Shown here one piece after another: positions 1-11,821 of a stretch of DNA of 64,000 nucleotides. Within the stretch, counting starts at the first letter, position 1; each line of letters starts with the position of its first letter. The stretch comes from Pyxicephalus adspersus (Eukaryota > Chordata > Amphibia > Anura > Pyxicephalidae). The notes below the pieces were generated by a model that had not been told where the DNA came from, searched no databases, and was given only the letters and a program-made list of their open reading frames with translations. The stretch covers positions 99,422,713-99,486,712 of the forward strand of contig NC_092862.1 of assembly GCF_032062135.1 (NCBI RefSeq), in the 5' to 3' direction. Both the position numbers and the translations under genes were made by a program.

Positions 1-2535
1 TACCCTTTTACCATTAAAAAAAGGTTACTAACAGTGTACAGCAGTCTCCAATAGTACAGCTGTTAAAAATGTAGAATAATTGTCATAATTTATGTAAAAT
101 CTACTTGCATTTCATATTTTTAATATATATTGATCACACAAGTGAACTTGTGCTCTACCTCTACTGGATAAAAAACAGGTTTTGGGAATTCAATGGTGGT
201 TCCACAATATCCTATATTACGTTCTCTTCATTGCCCTGCCAGCTCAGCCATACCTGGCATATTGGTCTTACTCACCACTGTATAATGTGGCAGCACTATT
301 TGTTGGATGGCAGCATAGGGAACTTGGATGGGGACAAAAGCATAGTCTCCAGCCCTGGACAAGCTAAAAGTTACTATCTTTATTCCTGCTAGTCAAAAAA
401 GACCAATGAGGAAGTAAATCTGATGCCATTAGGTTGAATCTGTTGTTTTACCTACATTAGCAAAGCACAGATTCACTTTAAATTTGTGATCTCAAAAATA
501 TCTTCATTTACAAATGCTACTCATTCACCCCTTGCTTACTACGCATGTTTTCAATCTGCTTAGGGGACTTTTGTTGCATCAACCTTTGTATAAACTGCTG
601 ATAGGTATGTTTTATCTCTTTGCATACGGCTTTTATTTTTACAGTTCACATATTCCTTGGTAGTGTTCAAAGTAGATCTTTCTTATTTTCATTTTGTCTT
701 CAAAAACCTAAATACACACTGTTACCTAAGCTGTAAGGATCATTTCACATTCAGGCAATGTTTTATTACCCATTAAGGCAGTCAGTGGTGAGCAACATGA
801 TAGTGTGATTAGCTTGTGAAACAATATCTGGGGTAGTCATTTGGAAAGCATTATTAAGGTGTTGCTGAGTATGTGTTTCTGTCAATAATTGTTCACCTGA
901 AATATATATGTGTGATCTATAAATGACTGTGATGGATATTTATGTCACAGAATTGCAAATAATTGCTGGAGAAAGAGAGCTTGTGTATGTCAGTGAAAAT
1001 AATGGCTACCATATTTTGCCTGGGAAAACATCAATTCAAGGATTTTTTTAAGGTTAACATTATTAGGATGAAAAATAAAAAAAGCAACAGTAAAACATAG
1101 GTCTGTGTTTCCTATTTGTGATGTTTGGAAAGGGGTTTGCAATATTGTTTAATATGTGGGAGATTTTTGGCTAATTCCATAGTCATTTTTCCCCAGCTTA
1201 ATTTTAATAAAATACATTTTCCATCGCTACCCCCACAGTTCAGTCAGTTCTTCTCTGACAGCAGCACATACTCTGAATCACAACACGATTTAGCTTCATT
1301 CCGTGTTAAAAAAAAGCCACATCATTGATAGGATATCTTTTTAATTTGCCCCAAGTTAAGAATCTTCTTAAAGCTACCTGCTGACTTATCACTCATTGAT
1401 GCAGGAAGATACAAATATCTTCATTTTACTGCATTAAGTATGATAGTTATGCTAGAATTGATTATATTTGACCAGAAAACACGCTTGCCAAATATAAGTC
1501 CTTTGGTTTCATCCTATCCTGTGGCTCAACTATAGTATTATTGACCTACCTGGTAGTTCAACACACATACGGTAGCTAGAATCTTGAGAAATTATTACAA
1601 TAACTTGTTTATTATAGTGCACATTAACAATGTACTCAAATACTATATTCCTATAATACCCTTAATAAATTTTCATATTTTACATAATAATACCCTCATA
1701 CATGTTTCTAGATTGCAAGATAAATATAACCTTCTATGTGAGTAATGCCAATAATATTTTAAAATTAACCTTTTTTACAGCAGGGCCAGATTTTTCTAGG
1801 GATCTTTTCTTTTTTAAAATGTATGCAAAGGAACCAGCTCTTCTATGCAAATAGGGGGTCTTCTGAGCTAAGTGAGCAGAGTTGGAGTCACTCGGGGTAA
1901 ATCTAATTGACAATCCTAATCCTGATATCTTCTCTCTGGGGACTCTCACACATACTTCATATTATATAGTAATGAAATACCACATTTTTAAAAAGATATA
2001 TATTCATATAATCTGATTGACGGCATTTATCTTGCAACCATGCATAGCAAAATTACATTTTATGGGCATGAACTCAAGTTAAAAACTATTGAGGGAATTG
2101 GCTGTACCACCAAAAAACCCTACCTTATTTTTATACATATATCATAAGTGTACAATATCTACATTTTCTATATTTATAAGTAACTGTCACAAAAAAAACA
2201 TGGCACACAAAAGGACTCAAAAACCACTACCTCTCAACAAGGTATAACGGCATTAACAATAACTGGCTGCCTCAGGTGGCTCACCAACATTGAAGTTTCC
2301 TGTTTAGGGTAGCTGGGTGACAGTGGTGAAACCAGTCCAGGGGAATTGACTTGAAATCCATTTTGGAAACTTTTTTGCTACACATTTTATTCCATAAATA
2401 ATTTATGTGGATGTCTAACTGATCTAATGGATGGTGGTGAGTTGAGGGTCACAGGGATAATGGAGACCATACTTCTAGGGCAATGATAATCTACTCATTA
2501 AAGCTTGATGATCTTGGATGATTTTGGCTCATAGA
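1..2535. other. unique AT-rich DNA, nothing recognised
   Basis: No coding exon, RNA gene or clear repeat is recognised. Open frames are short and low in complexity, such as those near 105-392 and 1125-1328. They lack splice context and look like chance openings. Confidence 0.5.
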
Positions 2536-2540
2536 CCACG

Positions 2541-3276
2541 TGTCACACTTACCTCTTCCTCACTAATGTGCCGATGCCTCACTCCTGCACATGCCCGCAT
2601 TACTGAGCCCGGGCGCACCTGCTCTTCCAAATTTATTTAGTATAGCCGCTCCCGCTGGCAATAGCCTGTTGATCACCCCTGGCTATTTAGCTAACTCAGA
2701 CACAGCGTTAGTGTCTCCACTAGTGCCAAGCCCCCTAGCTCTGCTGAGCATTTCCTATACACCTGTTGGTTAATTCAGTGCTTTTCCTGTCCAGCTCCTG
2801 GGCTAACTCCTTGTGACCCAGTCTATTGTCCCCAGCCAGTTCCCTTGTGCTGTTCCAGTGTTCCTTTGTGTCCAACCCTGTGTCATCTGTGCTTCCTGTC
2901 GCTCCCAGTGTCTCCTGTGTTCCCTGTGTCTGCAGTAAGCTCCCGTGTCACCAGTGTCTATTTCCTGGATCCCTGGTATTTGACCCCTGGCTGGTGACAT
3001 GATCTCTCATGCTTGCTGCCTGCCTTGACCCTGGCCTTCCTTGACAATTCTTCCGCCTAGTGATTTGGTACCGCGTACCATCTTGCCCACTCTGGTGTGC
3101 CCAAGGACCGCAACCTGGCATTAACCAGCAGTGCAACATCCTCACCACTAGAGGCTCTGGAGAAAACCTGGCTGCCACTTAGACTTTGCGCCTTGGCCCT
3201 TCTTGGGGCTCACACCACTTTTGTGCAAGCCGTAGCACCCCCAAGAGGCTCTGACCTCTACTCCCCAAGCGTGACA
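2541..3276. mobile_element. probable solo LTR of an LTR retroelement
   Basis: A 736-bp block that is clearly more GC-rich than its surroundings. It starts TGTCAC and ends GTGACA, so it has the TG...CA ends and short inverted termini usual for LTRs. The five bases before it (CCACG) and after it (TCACG) match at four of five positions, as expected for an aged 5-bp target duplication. No internal gag/pol-like region or second LTR lies nearby, so a solo LTR left by recombination is the simplest reading. Ty3/gypsy or ERV type cannot be told from the LTR alone. Open frames inside it (2591-2773, 2803-3000, 2948-3178, 3097-3300) have no recognisable product. Strand is undetermined. Confidence 0.65.
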
Positions 3277-3363
3277 TCACGCTTAAGAATTAGGAACTGA
3301 TTAATATATAAGCAACCTTATTTTTTGTGATATACCAGTGACATAATTCACACAGGAAGAATA

Positions 3364-4580
3364 CCGTGTTTCCCCGATTTTAGGACATCCCCATTAAGTA
3401 AGCCACCCCCGATTTTTAAAAAAATAATTAAAATAAGACACTNNNNNNNNNNNNNNNNNNNNNNNNNNNNNNNNNNNNNNNNNNNNNNNNNNNNNNNNNN
3501 NNNNNNNNNNNNNNNNNNNNNNNNNNNNNNNNNNNNNNNNNNNNNNNNNNNNNNNNNNNNNNNNNNNNNNNNNNNNNNNNNNNNNNNNNNNNNNNNNNNN
3601 NNNNNNNNNNNNNNNNNNNNNNNNNNNNNNNNNNNNNNNNNNNNNNNNNNNNNNNNNNNNNNNNNNNNNNNNNNNNNNNNNNNNNNNNNNNNNNNNNNNN
3701 NNNNNNNNNNNNNNNNNNNNNNNNNNNNNNNNNNNNNNNNNNNNNNNNNNNNNNNNNNNNNNNNNNNNNNNNNNNNNNNNNNNNNNNNNNNNNNNNNNNN
3801 NNNNNNNNNNNNNNNNNNNNNNNNNNNNNNNNNNNNNNNNNNNNNNNNNNNNNNNNNNNNNNNNNNNNNNNNNNNNNNNNNNNNNNNNNNNNNNNNNNNN
3901 NNNNNNNNNNNNNNNNNNNNNNNNNNNNNNNNNNNNNNNNNNNNNNNNNNNNNNNNNNNNNNNNNNNNNNNNNNNNNNNNNNNNNNNNNNNNNNNNNNNN
4001 NNNNNNNNNNNNNNNNNNNNNNNNNNNNNNNNNNNNNNNNNNNNNNNNNNNNNNNNNNNNNNNNNNNNNNNNNNNNNNNNNNNNNNNNNNNNNNNNNNNN
4101 NNNNNNNNNNNNNNNNNNNNNNNNNNNNNNNNNNNNNNNNNNNNNNNNNNNNNNNNNNNNNNNNNNNNNNNNNNNNNNNNNNNNNNNNNNNNNNNNNNNN
4201 NNNNNNNNNNNNNNNNNNNNNNNNNNNNNNNNNNNNNNNNNNNNNNNNNNNNNNNNNNNNNNNNNNNNNNNNNNNNNNNNNNNNNNNNNNNNNNNNNNNN
4301 NNNNNNNNNNNNNNNNNNNNNNNNNNNNNNNNNNNNNNNNNNNNNNNNNNNNNNNNNNNNNNNNGGCACATGAGTGATCAGAAGGGGAATATGAACAGCA
4401 CATGAGTGATCAGAAGGGGACAATCAATGGAACATCAGTGATCATGAGTGACTTTCAACAATATATGTGTACTGTAGTCTTCTTCATGGAAAAATAAGAC
4501 ATCCCCTGAAAATAAGACCCAGGGCATATTTTGGCAGTTCAAAAAATATAAGAGAGTGCCTTATAATCGGGGAAACAGGG
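3364..4580. mobile_element. TA-flanked inverted-terminal-repeat element, copy 1, with internal gap
   Basis: The left end begins CCGTGTTTCCCCGATTTTAG and the right end is its approximate reverse complement, finishing in GGGGAAACAGGG. TA dinucleotides sit directly outside both ends (3362-3363 and 4581-4582), which fits the TA target duplication of Tc1/mariner-type elements. The interior is non-coding. After the gap it holds remnants of a ~32-33-bp tandem repeat built on CACATGAGTGATCAGAA. It is closely related to the element at 24709-25289, sharing both ends and the subterminal text 'actttcaacaa' and 'gtgtactgtagtcttcttca'. Exact family is not known to me. Confidence 0.75.
3443..4364. other. 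assembly gap (922 N)
   Basis: A run of unknown bases. The left flank is the terminal part of a TA-flanked element. The right flank begins inside its 33-bp tandem array, at GGCACATGAGTGATCAGAA. The missing sequence is therefore most likely more of this array. Gap length may be an estimate rather than a measurement. Confidence 0.95.
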
Positions 4581-4582
4581 TA

Positions 4583-6159
4583 TGTATGTATACATTGCTA
4601 ATGAAGTTGTCTGCACTTTGTGTTAAAGCCTCCTAATTCTGGATTTTATGGACCACATACCAGTCTAACAAATGGGAAATTGATTTAAATGAGAACTGGG
4701 GAATGTTTTCAGCAACCTCCCATATATTTGATGCAATTGTGGCATTTGTCACACAAAGCATGCGAATATTGCCATGGTGAGGAATGTGAGTGTTACTGTA
4801 ATTGATAATATTTACCACCTTATGTAGTATGTCATCTTGTGGATTGTTGCATAGCCCTCAAAGTGACATAGTTCCTCTTTGGAGTACAATGATAATATAA
4901 TTTAAGTGATTGAATATACACAATGTCTTAAAGGGCAAGAGACCTGAATTAAATATGCATATCCTGCCCTTTAAGACCTTTTGTATATTCAACAGTCATT
5001 AAACTTTTTGAATAACCTCTGAGAGGAGATTTACAAGCCACCTAAATGGTAAGTATAGAGCTTGTTTTTGTTTAATGTGTTATTTGAATGGAAATTTGTG
5101 GCAACAAGGTTACTTTAAATATGATGATGCTCCGGTAATGGAATTTCTGCTCAGTATGATCTGGGTTCCCAAAGATGTAAAAAAAAGAAAATGATGAAAT
5201 AAACTTATTTTTAAAATCTTTTTTCTCACATTGCAACAACATTTCAATATTACACATTGGAATAGCCCAGTGAACAGCTTGTGAAGAAAGTACAATATAC
5301 AGGATTCAAAACACACTTTACCAAATTGTATGCATGGTTTAGCAGCTGGTATAAAAAATATATCAGTGATTCAGCAGATGGATCAAATCAGTGATTTGCT
5401 GATAGGGGAACAAATCAGTTCCTCTATCAGTGATTCAGCAGATGGATATAATTGGAGAAAAGCACTTGTTGCTGAACATCAGTTATAAATTAACATCATA
5501 GGAATTGCTATATGTAGAGCCATTCAGCTAAACCAGTCCAACAATTCTGGATTCTGAATGTGTGAACACTTTTAAAGACAATAGGGTAACATTCTGGTGA
5601 CTTGTTCACATTAAATACAGCAGTCAAATTCACCAACATGTCATGTGAATCACCAAATATGTGCTTTTTTTTTAAAGGAAAAGAGGGGAAATGTGAACAA
5701 ATATGGGGGAAGGGGATTTTATGTGGCTTTAAGGGCAAAATGGAATGGACACATTTTTTAAAAATAAAAGCCTTTATGAACTCTCTCAATGTTTTTATTA
5801 CTTAGACAGATAATTAAATACTATAAGATGTGACACAATAAAGAAAAAGCCCCTCCAGCGACAGAAAGCAATGCAGTTAAAACACAGAGCTATAGATTGT
5901 GCAGACTACCAATACCAGTGCTGTTCAGTGCTTGCTGTAATATTTGCTGCACTTGCACATTATCTTGGTGGTTGCTTTACACACTAACATTCTGCATTTA
6001 AATATCCTGCAACTACAACTTCAATAACACAAAACTCCCCAGTCCCCACACAGTAGTAATCAGTTCTTGTTGCCCCGAATGTCCCATTTCTAACTATCTG
6101 AGCAGCAGAATTTTTATGAAATATCAAACTCTTTGGTTCCTATCAAACTCTTTGTAGAA
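4583..6159. other. mostly unique DNA with one small repeat/hairpin
   Basis: No gene is recognised. The only structure seen is the hairpin and direct repeat at 5362-5447, listed separately. Open frames here (4633-4818, 5110-5316, 5508-5805) are low in complexity and lack exon signals. Confidence 0.45.
5362..5447. repeat. short direct repeat flanking a hairpin
   Basis: A 22-bp word containing CAGTGATTCAGCAGATGG occurs at 5362-5383 and again, identically, at 5426-5447. Between them 5399-5411 (CTGATAGGGGAAC) can pair with 5418-5430 (GTTCCTCTATCAG), with one mismatch and a 6-nt loop. This could be a local duplication or a small decayed MITE. Confidence 0.6.
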
Positions 6160-6411
6160 CAGGGTTGTCAAACTCAAATACACAGTGGGCCAAAATTAAA
6201 AACCTAGACAAAGTCACGGCCCAAACTTGAAACTGAAATAGCACCGCCACTACAATTCCCCGAATTTAGAAAACAGTCCAATGCCGGGCCACGCATAGGC
6301 AGAGAGGCCGCTGGTCTATAGATGTAATTCATATTAAGGATTCCTTTGGGGGCCAAAAAAAAGAATGTTGCGGGCCAGATTTGGCCTACAGGCCAGAGTT
6401 TGACACCCCTG
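6160..6411. mobile_element. hAT-type MITE (CAGGGNTGTCAAACT ends)
   Basis: A 252-bp element. The left end CAGGGTTGTCAAACTC mirrors the right end GAGTTTGACACCCCTG. The flanking 8-mers TTGTAGAA and CTCCAGAA match at five of eight positions, consistent with an old 8-bp hAT target duplication. Internal 'gggccaaaa' and 'ggccagatttggcc' text is typical of widespread vertebrate hAT non-autonomous elements with these ends. No transposase coding is present. Confidence 0.75.
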
Positions 6412-6444
6412 CTCCAGAACCAAACTGAATAACCCATGCTCAAG

Positions 6445-6860
6445 TTAAAGTGTACCTAGACTCAACATTTTCAATTGGCATAAAAGGGTAGACAACCCTT
6501 ATAAGTACAGGGTAAATGTTATTCATTTTTTATTTTTTTAAGGTCAACAACCTTTTTTTTTAAAGGGTTGTAGCACCTCCGCTTTCAGTATTGATCGCCA
6601 TGACAGATCTCTTTTTTTCCCCTATGTCGCCCAATTTCACACCTGCGCAGTGCGAGATCGGGTGACGTACCAAGAAAATCGAGGAAGAAGAAGGAAGTGA
6701 AGAATGAAGATGGCGGTGCCTGGTGCTTCCTCAGCGCTGGGACAAAAAGGAATTCCAGGATGACTCGGGACGGGATCACGGGAAGGACCAGTGCCAACGA
6801 AGGAGTTGCAGGATTAAAAATAAGTTTCATTTTTTTGTTTTCGGTTTGATTCTGCTTTAA
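6445..6860. mobile_element. TTAA-flanked MITE, copy 1
   Basis: A 416-bp element that starts TTAAAGTGTACCTAGACT and ends with the inverted counterpart TTTGATTCTGCTTTAA. TTAA at both outer edges suggests a piggyBac-like target, although other TTA-type families are possible. The interior holds CTGCGCAGTGCGAGATCGG and a purine-rich 'gaagatggcgg' region, shared in part with the copies at 33430-33870 and 52545-52987. It makes a local GC rise in AT-rich DNA. Non-coding. Confidence 0.7.
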
Positions 6861-8965
6861 ATTTAAAAGTTCACATAAGCTCTCCTTTCTGGCACCAAAT
6901 AACCCTCACACCCTTTTGATTTCACTTTGGCCTTCTAAAACAACAATGCAGCAAATATTTTCAATGTAAATTAGTATATTGAAATAGTCCACTCTGACCA
7001 TGCTCCTCATTAATCCAATGCTAACTTGGATATTCTCCATATATTTTTCTGCCACTATGGATGTCATTAAAAAATAAACTGAAGAACTGAGCCTGGCATC
7101 ATCCTGGCAAGGCTCTATGAAGAATCCTGGATGTCAGGGATGCCAGAAAGTACTGGCAAACTTAGCATGCAAGGGGAATGCTTTGGATGACTTTACAAGT
7201 ATAAATACACTGTATATATGAATGCTGAACTCTTTTATGGAAAACATATCAAGGATTGAATTTGTTTTCATTTATTTCATTGGGGATCTTTTGCCTTCTT
7301 CCAATTAGACTGATATATACCATAAAATATTATATGATGTATAGGATTTAGGCTGCTTTACCAATCCAAGCTTTATTTCATACAGTGATTTAGCCAGGTT
7401 ATGTATGTACTGTAAAAGTAGCCTTAGTGTATGTGCTCTTTAACTTCAACTCTTGATATAACCTTTCCTCTAAATTGGTGACTTATTTAACCAAGAATAA
7501 TTGGGATTCTGGGGGTTTATTAGGATTGCTGCATTATACTTCTTTAAGATGTACTTTTTGTGTGACTGTACATCACAGGAAAAGAAAGAACTCAAAGCAA
7601 ACTGCACAAAGTAAATATATAGGAGCTGTTGACCTGACTTGTACCTCTGCCGATCCAGTCCTGAAATTTACACAATTCTGCCAAAAAGAACATCTTTGTC
7701 TGTGGCTGGAAGGTGACAGAAGAAGTAGTTAGATTAGTTTATGTCTCATCTTCTCTTATAGTCTTGTTTCTTGTTAGCACATGAACTCTGTAGCCCAACT
7801 TTTTAGCGCTTTGTGCAGCTATTTTCTAAACTCAAATAGACAACTGCATGAAAGGCTGATACCGAGACAGTCAGGTCCTTTTCTACATACATTTAAAAAA
7901 ACACCTAATGGTGTAATAATGGTGTAATCTAATGTAATATTAAATACAGGGTAGTAATAATCTGGGTCATTTATATCTGGCTGGTGTTCATCTTTACCCA
8001 TAGACAGGGATGATTCAAGTTAAGAATGGTAGTAGATGTCTTTGATTTTTTTTTTTTTTGCTAACAAATTGATAAATGGAAGGACTTTATTTCTCAAATT
8101 ATTACTTTTTTTTTAAATAGTTAGTGTTCTTTTTATAGGTGCTGTTGCAAATAGGCAAAGAGTCCAGAGCACTTCTTTATGAGTCAGTAAACCTGGAGGT
8201 GGCATGTTACCTGTTCTTACTGGGTCATTGACCCATGCAACATCCACAGTTAAATTAGGCAGGTAGGTAGGTAAAAAAAATACCACTGAGTTATCTCCTG
8301 ACATGCTGGCTTCATGATAGACATCCATTAGCTACAAATCTGCCTAATCCAGTTCTCTAATAGACTAGATTTCTCATCTACAATGTATAGTAGCCTGACG
8401 TGTGTGTACAATTTCTGTAATCCTTTGTTCCATGTAATATTTTACATTTAAGTATAAAGCTACATTCTAGCCTAATACCAGCTTTTTGATTTTATTCTTA
8501 TTTTGTTGTTTTAAACTTTAAATTAATCAAGTCTGATTTTACAAAACCATCTAGCACTACAGGAGCCATCTCTTAAACAGCACATTTGTCATGAATATAT
8601 TAAAGGATGTCACATCTGAAAAGCCTCGCAATGTGAAATCATGTAGCTTTTTAAAATGTAAACGAGACAACTGAAAGGTAAAATACATCAAGTGTTTTCA
8701 GAAAAAAATGGCTTGCAGTTCCACTATTCAATATTCCAATATATGGAGATCTTAGAGAGATAAGCTCATTAAAAGTCAGAGCTTAAGAACACTCACCAAA
8801 AAATGTACTTAACTTACATTACAGGAAGTAAAAACTTAATGTTTCAGAATGACAGCAAAATGTGCACATTTGTGGGCTTATAGGAACAATTATAGATTTA
8901 TAAAGAACACGAAGCTCAAACAATGCTCTTATTATCAATAAGTGAAAATAGGCGCACACATATAA
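6861..8965. other. unique AT-rich DNA, nothing recognised
   Basis: No gene or clear repeat family is seen. The open frame 7475-7732 is 85 codons with no recognisable motif and no convincing splice context. Several homopolymer T or A tracts (for example 8047-8060) are present. Confidence 0.45.
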
Positions 8966-8967
8966 AT

Positions 8968-9109
8968 GTACCCTAGATTGTAAGCTCTTCGGGGCAGGGT
9001 CCTCTCCTCCTCCTGTGTCACTGTCTGTATCTTTCTGTCATTTACAACCCCTATTTTAATGTACAGTGGTGCATAATAGGTTGGCACTATATAAATCCTA
9101 TTTATTATT

Positions 9110-9140
<31 letters not shown>

Positions 9141-9154
9141 ATAATAACAATAAT
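8968..9154 (+). mobile_element. L2-type LINE 3' tail with (TAA)n end
   Basis: This matches the familiar 3' end of L2-like non-LTR retrotransposons: TAGATTGTAAGCTCTTCGGG, then GGCAGGGTCC, then 'tggtgcataatag..ttggcactatataaat', ending in a TTA/TAA microsatellite (9101-9154). Only the 3' terminal ~190 bp is present, as expected after 5' truncation during target-primed reverse transcription. It could instead be the tail of a SINE that uses the L2 3' end. Confidence 0.8.
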
Positions 9155-9221
9155 GAAAGTGCTGGCTGAGATCTGTTATGAGATCTCTGTTATGAGATCT
9201 GGTTGGGATCTGTTATGTTCT

Positions 9222-9371
9222 CACAAAAGATTTGAAACAAAAATAAAGACAGCATGTACAGATTGCATATACTTACCTATCCTATGACCCTTAGGTTTAA
9301 CACTCTGCCATGTTAGCTACTACAGGTATCTGAAATCTCTTGATTTGTGAATACAGGTTTGTTTTGTTGTT
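9222..9371. repeat. ~150-bp duplicated segment, copy A
   Basis: Nearly the same sequence recurs at 13028-13177 in the same orientation. It runs from 'cacaa.agattt.aaacaaaa' through ATGACCCTTAGGTTTAACAC to TGAATACAGGTTTGTTTT. By eye, only about ten positions differ. No terminal inverted repeats are seen. It may be an uncharacterised interspersed repeat or a segmental duplication. Confidence 0.8.
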
Positions 9372-9715
9372 TATGCACTCTTTTTTGACCCTGTGTTTTT
9401 TTTTTTTGCATAATTAGGCTAAGCTCTGGGCAAAATGCGATGGGTCCCCCTACCTGTTGTAAAGAATAATAGTTTGTTTAAGGGATGAAAAAAGTAAAAC
9501 TCGCTTTACTCCCTACTTCTATTAGTTGTCCACAGACACTACTTTTCCACTTACTCTAGTGTGTTTCTGTCCGATCCTGTTATCCACCTGCTCCAACCTT
9601 TCACCTGTTTACCTTGCCTACTGATTTTGTACCATACTTCATTTCATCATTCCCTGCTGGGTGCTCTGGTGAAAACAGGGTGTTTTTAGGCACTACATTT
9701 GCCTGGTGACATGGA

Positions 9716-9776
9716 GGGCCTAATCTATGAACGTTCTCCAAAGCTTTAGAAGATAGACTAATATGGGAGAACCTGT
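9716..9776. mobile_element. partial foldback element, left half only
   Basis: The stretch GGGCCTAATCTATGAACGTT then TCTCCAAAGCTTTAGAAGAT followed by 'agactaatatgggagaacctg' matches the left end of the foldback family's second subfamily, best represented at 18407-18630. The right half is missing. Confidence 0.5.
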
Positions 9777-10303
9777 GACATAGTTCCACCTGTCCATCTT
9801 TTTTGTAGTGCTTTAATGTAACAAAGTAGAAAATTTAAATGTGGAAATAAAATTACATTTATAAAGAACTAGTTTTCTGTGCAGAATTAAATTGTGACTG
9901 TACACAAGAATTTAAAGCTACAACCATTAACCCTAAAGGCAGCTGGTATAAACCCCCTTATTGTCTATTTGAAGCAAAACAACTGTCTGATAATAATTAA
10001 ATCGGTGATCCATTTCCTTCACATGAGCTATTGAGTTTACTTCACATAAGCTATTAAGATCTGTGAGCAATGGGCTAATTATAGCACGTGGTAATGAGAC
10101 AGGAACAAGTGAAAAGGACCAACATATTATGTCTAAAAATATAAAGCATTAATATTCATGATTCTATGATTATTTTGTTTTATTATCAAAAAAGAAAATA
10201 AAAACAGTGTCCAACTCCAATTTTTTTAAGGCAGGTGGTAAGAAGTTGTGGATGGGTTGCAACCCTTGTATTGTGACCCAACTCTTCATTAACCACCCAG
10301 ATG
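9777..10303. other. unique AT-rich DNA, nothing recognised
   Basis: No gene, RNA or repeat end is recognised between the foldback fragment and the LTR-like block. Confidence 0.45.
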
Positions 10304-10901
10304 TTTGTTGGGTGTGCGCCCGGCTAAAGGGGGCTTAAATCAAAGTCCAAAGGCATAAATAGGACAACTCACAGTTTTTGGGAAATTTCCCTTGGCAACA
10401 GTGTTGTAGAGTTCTTACCTCTGCAGGCTCCAACTACATACTGCATACAAGGCTCATTGAACTCTCGCTTGTTAGGCTTAATGGTACACCTGTGCTCAGG
10501 CTGCTCTGGCAAGTAGAATAGGTCTGAGTTCGTGGGGCTCAAGGGCTCGAAGTCTCCTAAGAGGTGAGATTAAGGAGCAAGGCATATGGAAATTGATTGC
10601 TGGGAAAGTCTGCAGAAAATTATTATTCATTCCCTAGGCGGTGGTATTGCAGATGGAAACCAGCAATAGATGTGCAGATGTGTGGTGATGGTGGGTAATG
10701 CCTTCGAGGACCTGCAATCTGATGGTCAAGAGTAAATGGTTATCTAGTTGATGTGGTTTTTCCTATTTTATTATTGTTTTTTTTTTTTTAAATATAAGAA
10801 ATAAACGTCTGTTAAGCTATTTGGACCATACACCTATGTGTCCTCATTTGTGTGTGGGAGTTGAGTGGGATTTGGGAATGCAAGATGCTCTGCCCTGCCA
10901 C
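10304..10901 (+). mobile_element. LTR-like block with polyadenylation signal
   Basis: A block of higher GC starting near TGTTGGGTGTGCGCCCGGCT and ending near CTGCCACA. It contains an AATAAA motif at about 10800, followed some 100 bp later by the apparent end, resembling the R-U5 layout of an LTR. No clean target duplication is seen and the limits are approximate. Call it LTR-like rather than proven. Confidence 0.4.
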
Positions 10902-10934
10902 AGTCAAGGACTAATGCTTAATGGATTTTTTTAA

Positions 10935-11018
10935 AATTATTTGCTGATCTTTTCAATTCTGGACCAAATTCATTCCAGGTCTTCTCAAGCTTCAGAGAGC
11001 TTTGATAAATCAGACCCA
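10935..11018. mobile_element. partial foldback element, right half only
   Basis: 'ttgctgatcttttcaattctggacc..attccagg' and TCAGAGAGCTTTGATAAATC match the right arm of the foldback family (compare 62787-63001). The left arm is lost. Confidence 0.55.
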
Positions 11019-11821
11019 ATGTTCATTAGTCTGACTTCTGTAAGTTCTGATGTTGTCCTACTGATTCTTCATTTTTCATTCATCTTTCGTTTTCTGGGTT
11101 ATATTTCATTAAAATGCCATTTGTATTGAATTATAATAAAACTAAACCAGAAAATGTACAACATTATTGTGCTCTATTTCAACATCTATAAACATTGAGT
11201 GGTTTACTTTTATAAGCCAGTGTTATTGAAATGGACAGCAATTAGGAGATGCTTCTCAAAATGTAGGATAAGAGGACCAGACAGTCTCACATTGTAGCTA
11301 CATAAAAATGTTGATAGGAACAGTCACATTTGTGATTCAAGCATATTCCCTTGGGTACTATAGATATTCTGGAAGTATGTTATTTTTAATATTTCTTGAG
11401 GGGAATACATCTTTGACTTTATAATGAGAAGTGCCTTTACTTATTCTACTATGGTCAAAGGCTTATATGAAAGTGCTCATGTGCCTACACTATGGACATA
11501 AAAGCATTTGAACATTCTTATCAAGCGGGAAAAAAATGGCTTTGAAAAAAAGCTATCACTGACCTCTCTAGCCACTTGTACTTTGAAACTAATTTATCCT
11601 CAAAACCCACAAAACATAATTACAACCCAGACTCTAAAGTCAGGTTAAAGGGCCCTTTGGCGCTATGACTGTATTTTTAAAAACACACACTATTGCCGTG
11701 TGCGTTGTCATGTATTGTGCTTGGCAGCTCATTCATTTAAGTTTGTCATCCAATATGCATTCCACAGAAATTTAGTGCACGCTGTTTTTTTGTCATGGGC
11801 TTAGATCTTACCAAGATATAT
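11019..11821. other. unique AT-rich DNA, nothing recognised
   Basis: No gene or repeat family is recognised. An (AC)4-type run near 11681-11689 is too short to call a microsatellite. Confidence 0.4.

Noticed and set aside
2591..3300. Small gene cluster suggested by four frames
   Set aside because: All fall inside the solo LTR, and none shows a conserved motif or consistent strand.
3348..4423. Long minus-strand frames of 325-351 codons
   Set aside because: They run through the N gap, and nearly every residue is unknown. The flanks are transposon sequence.
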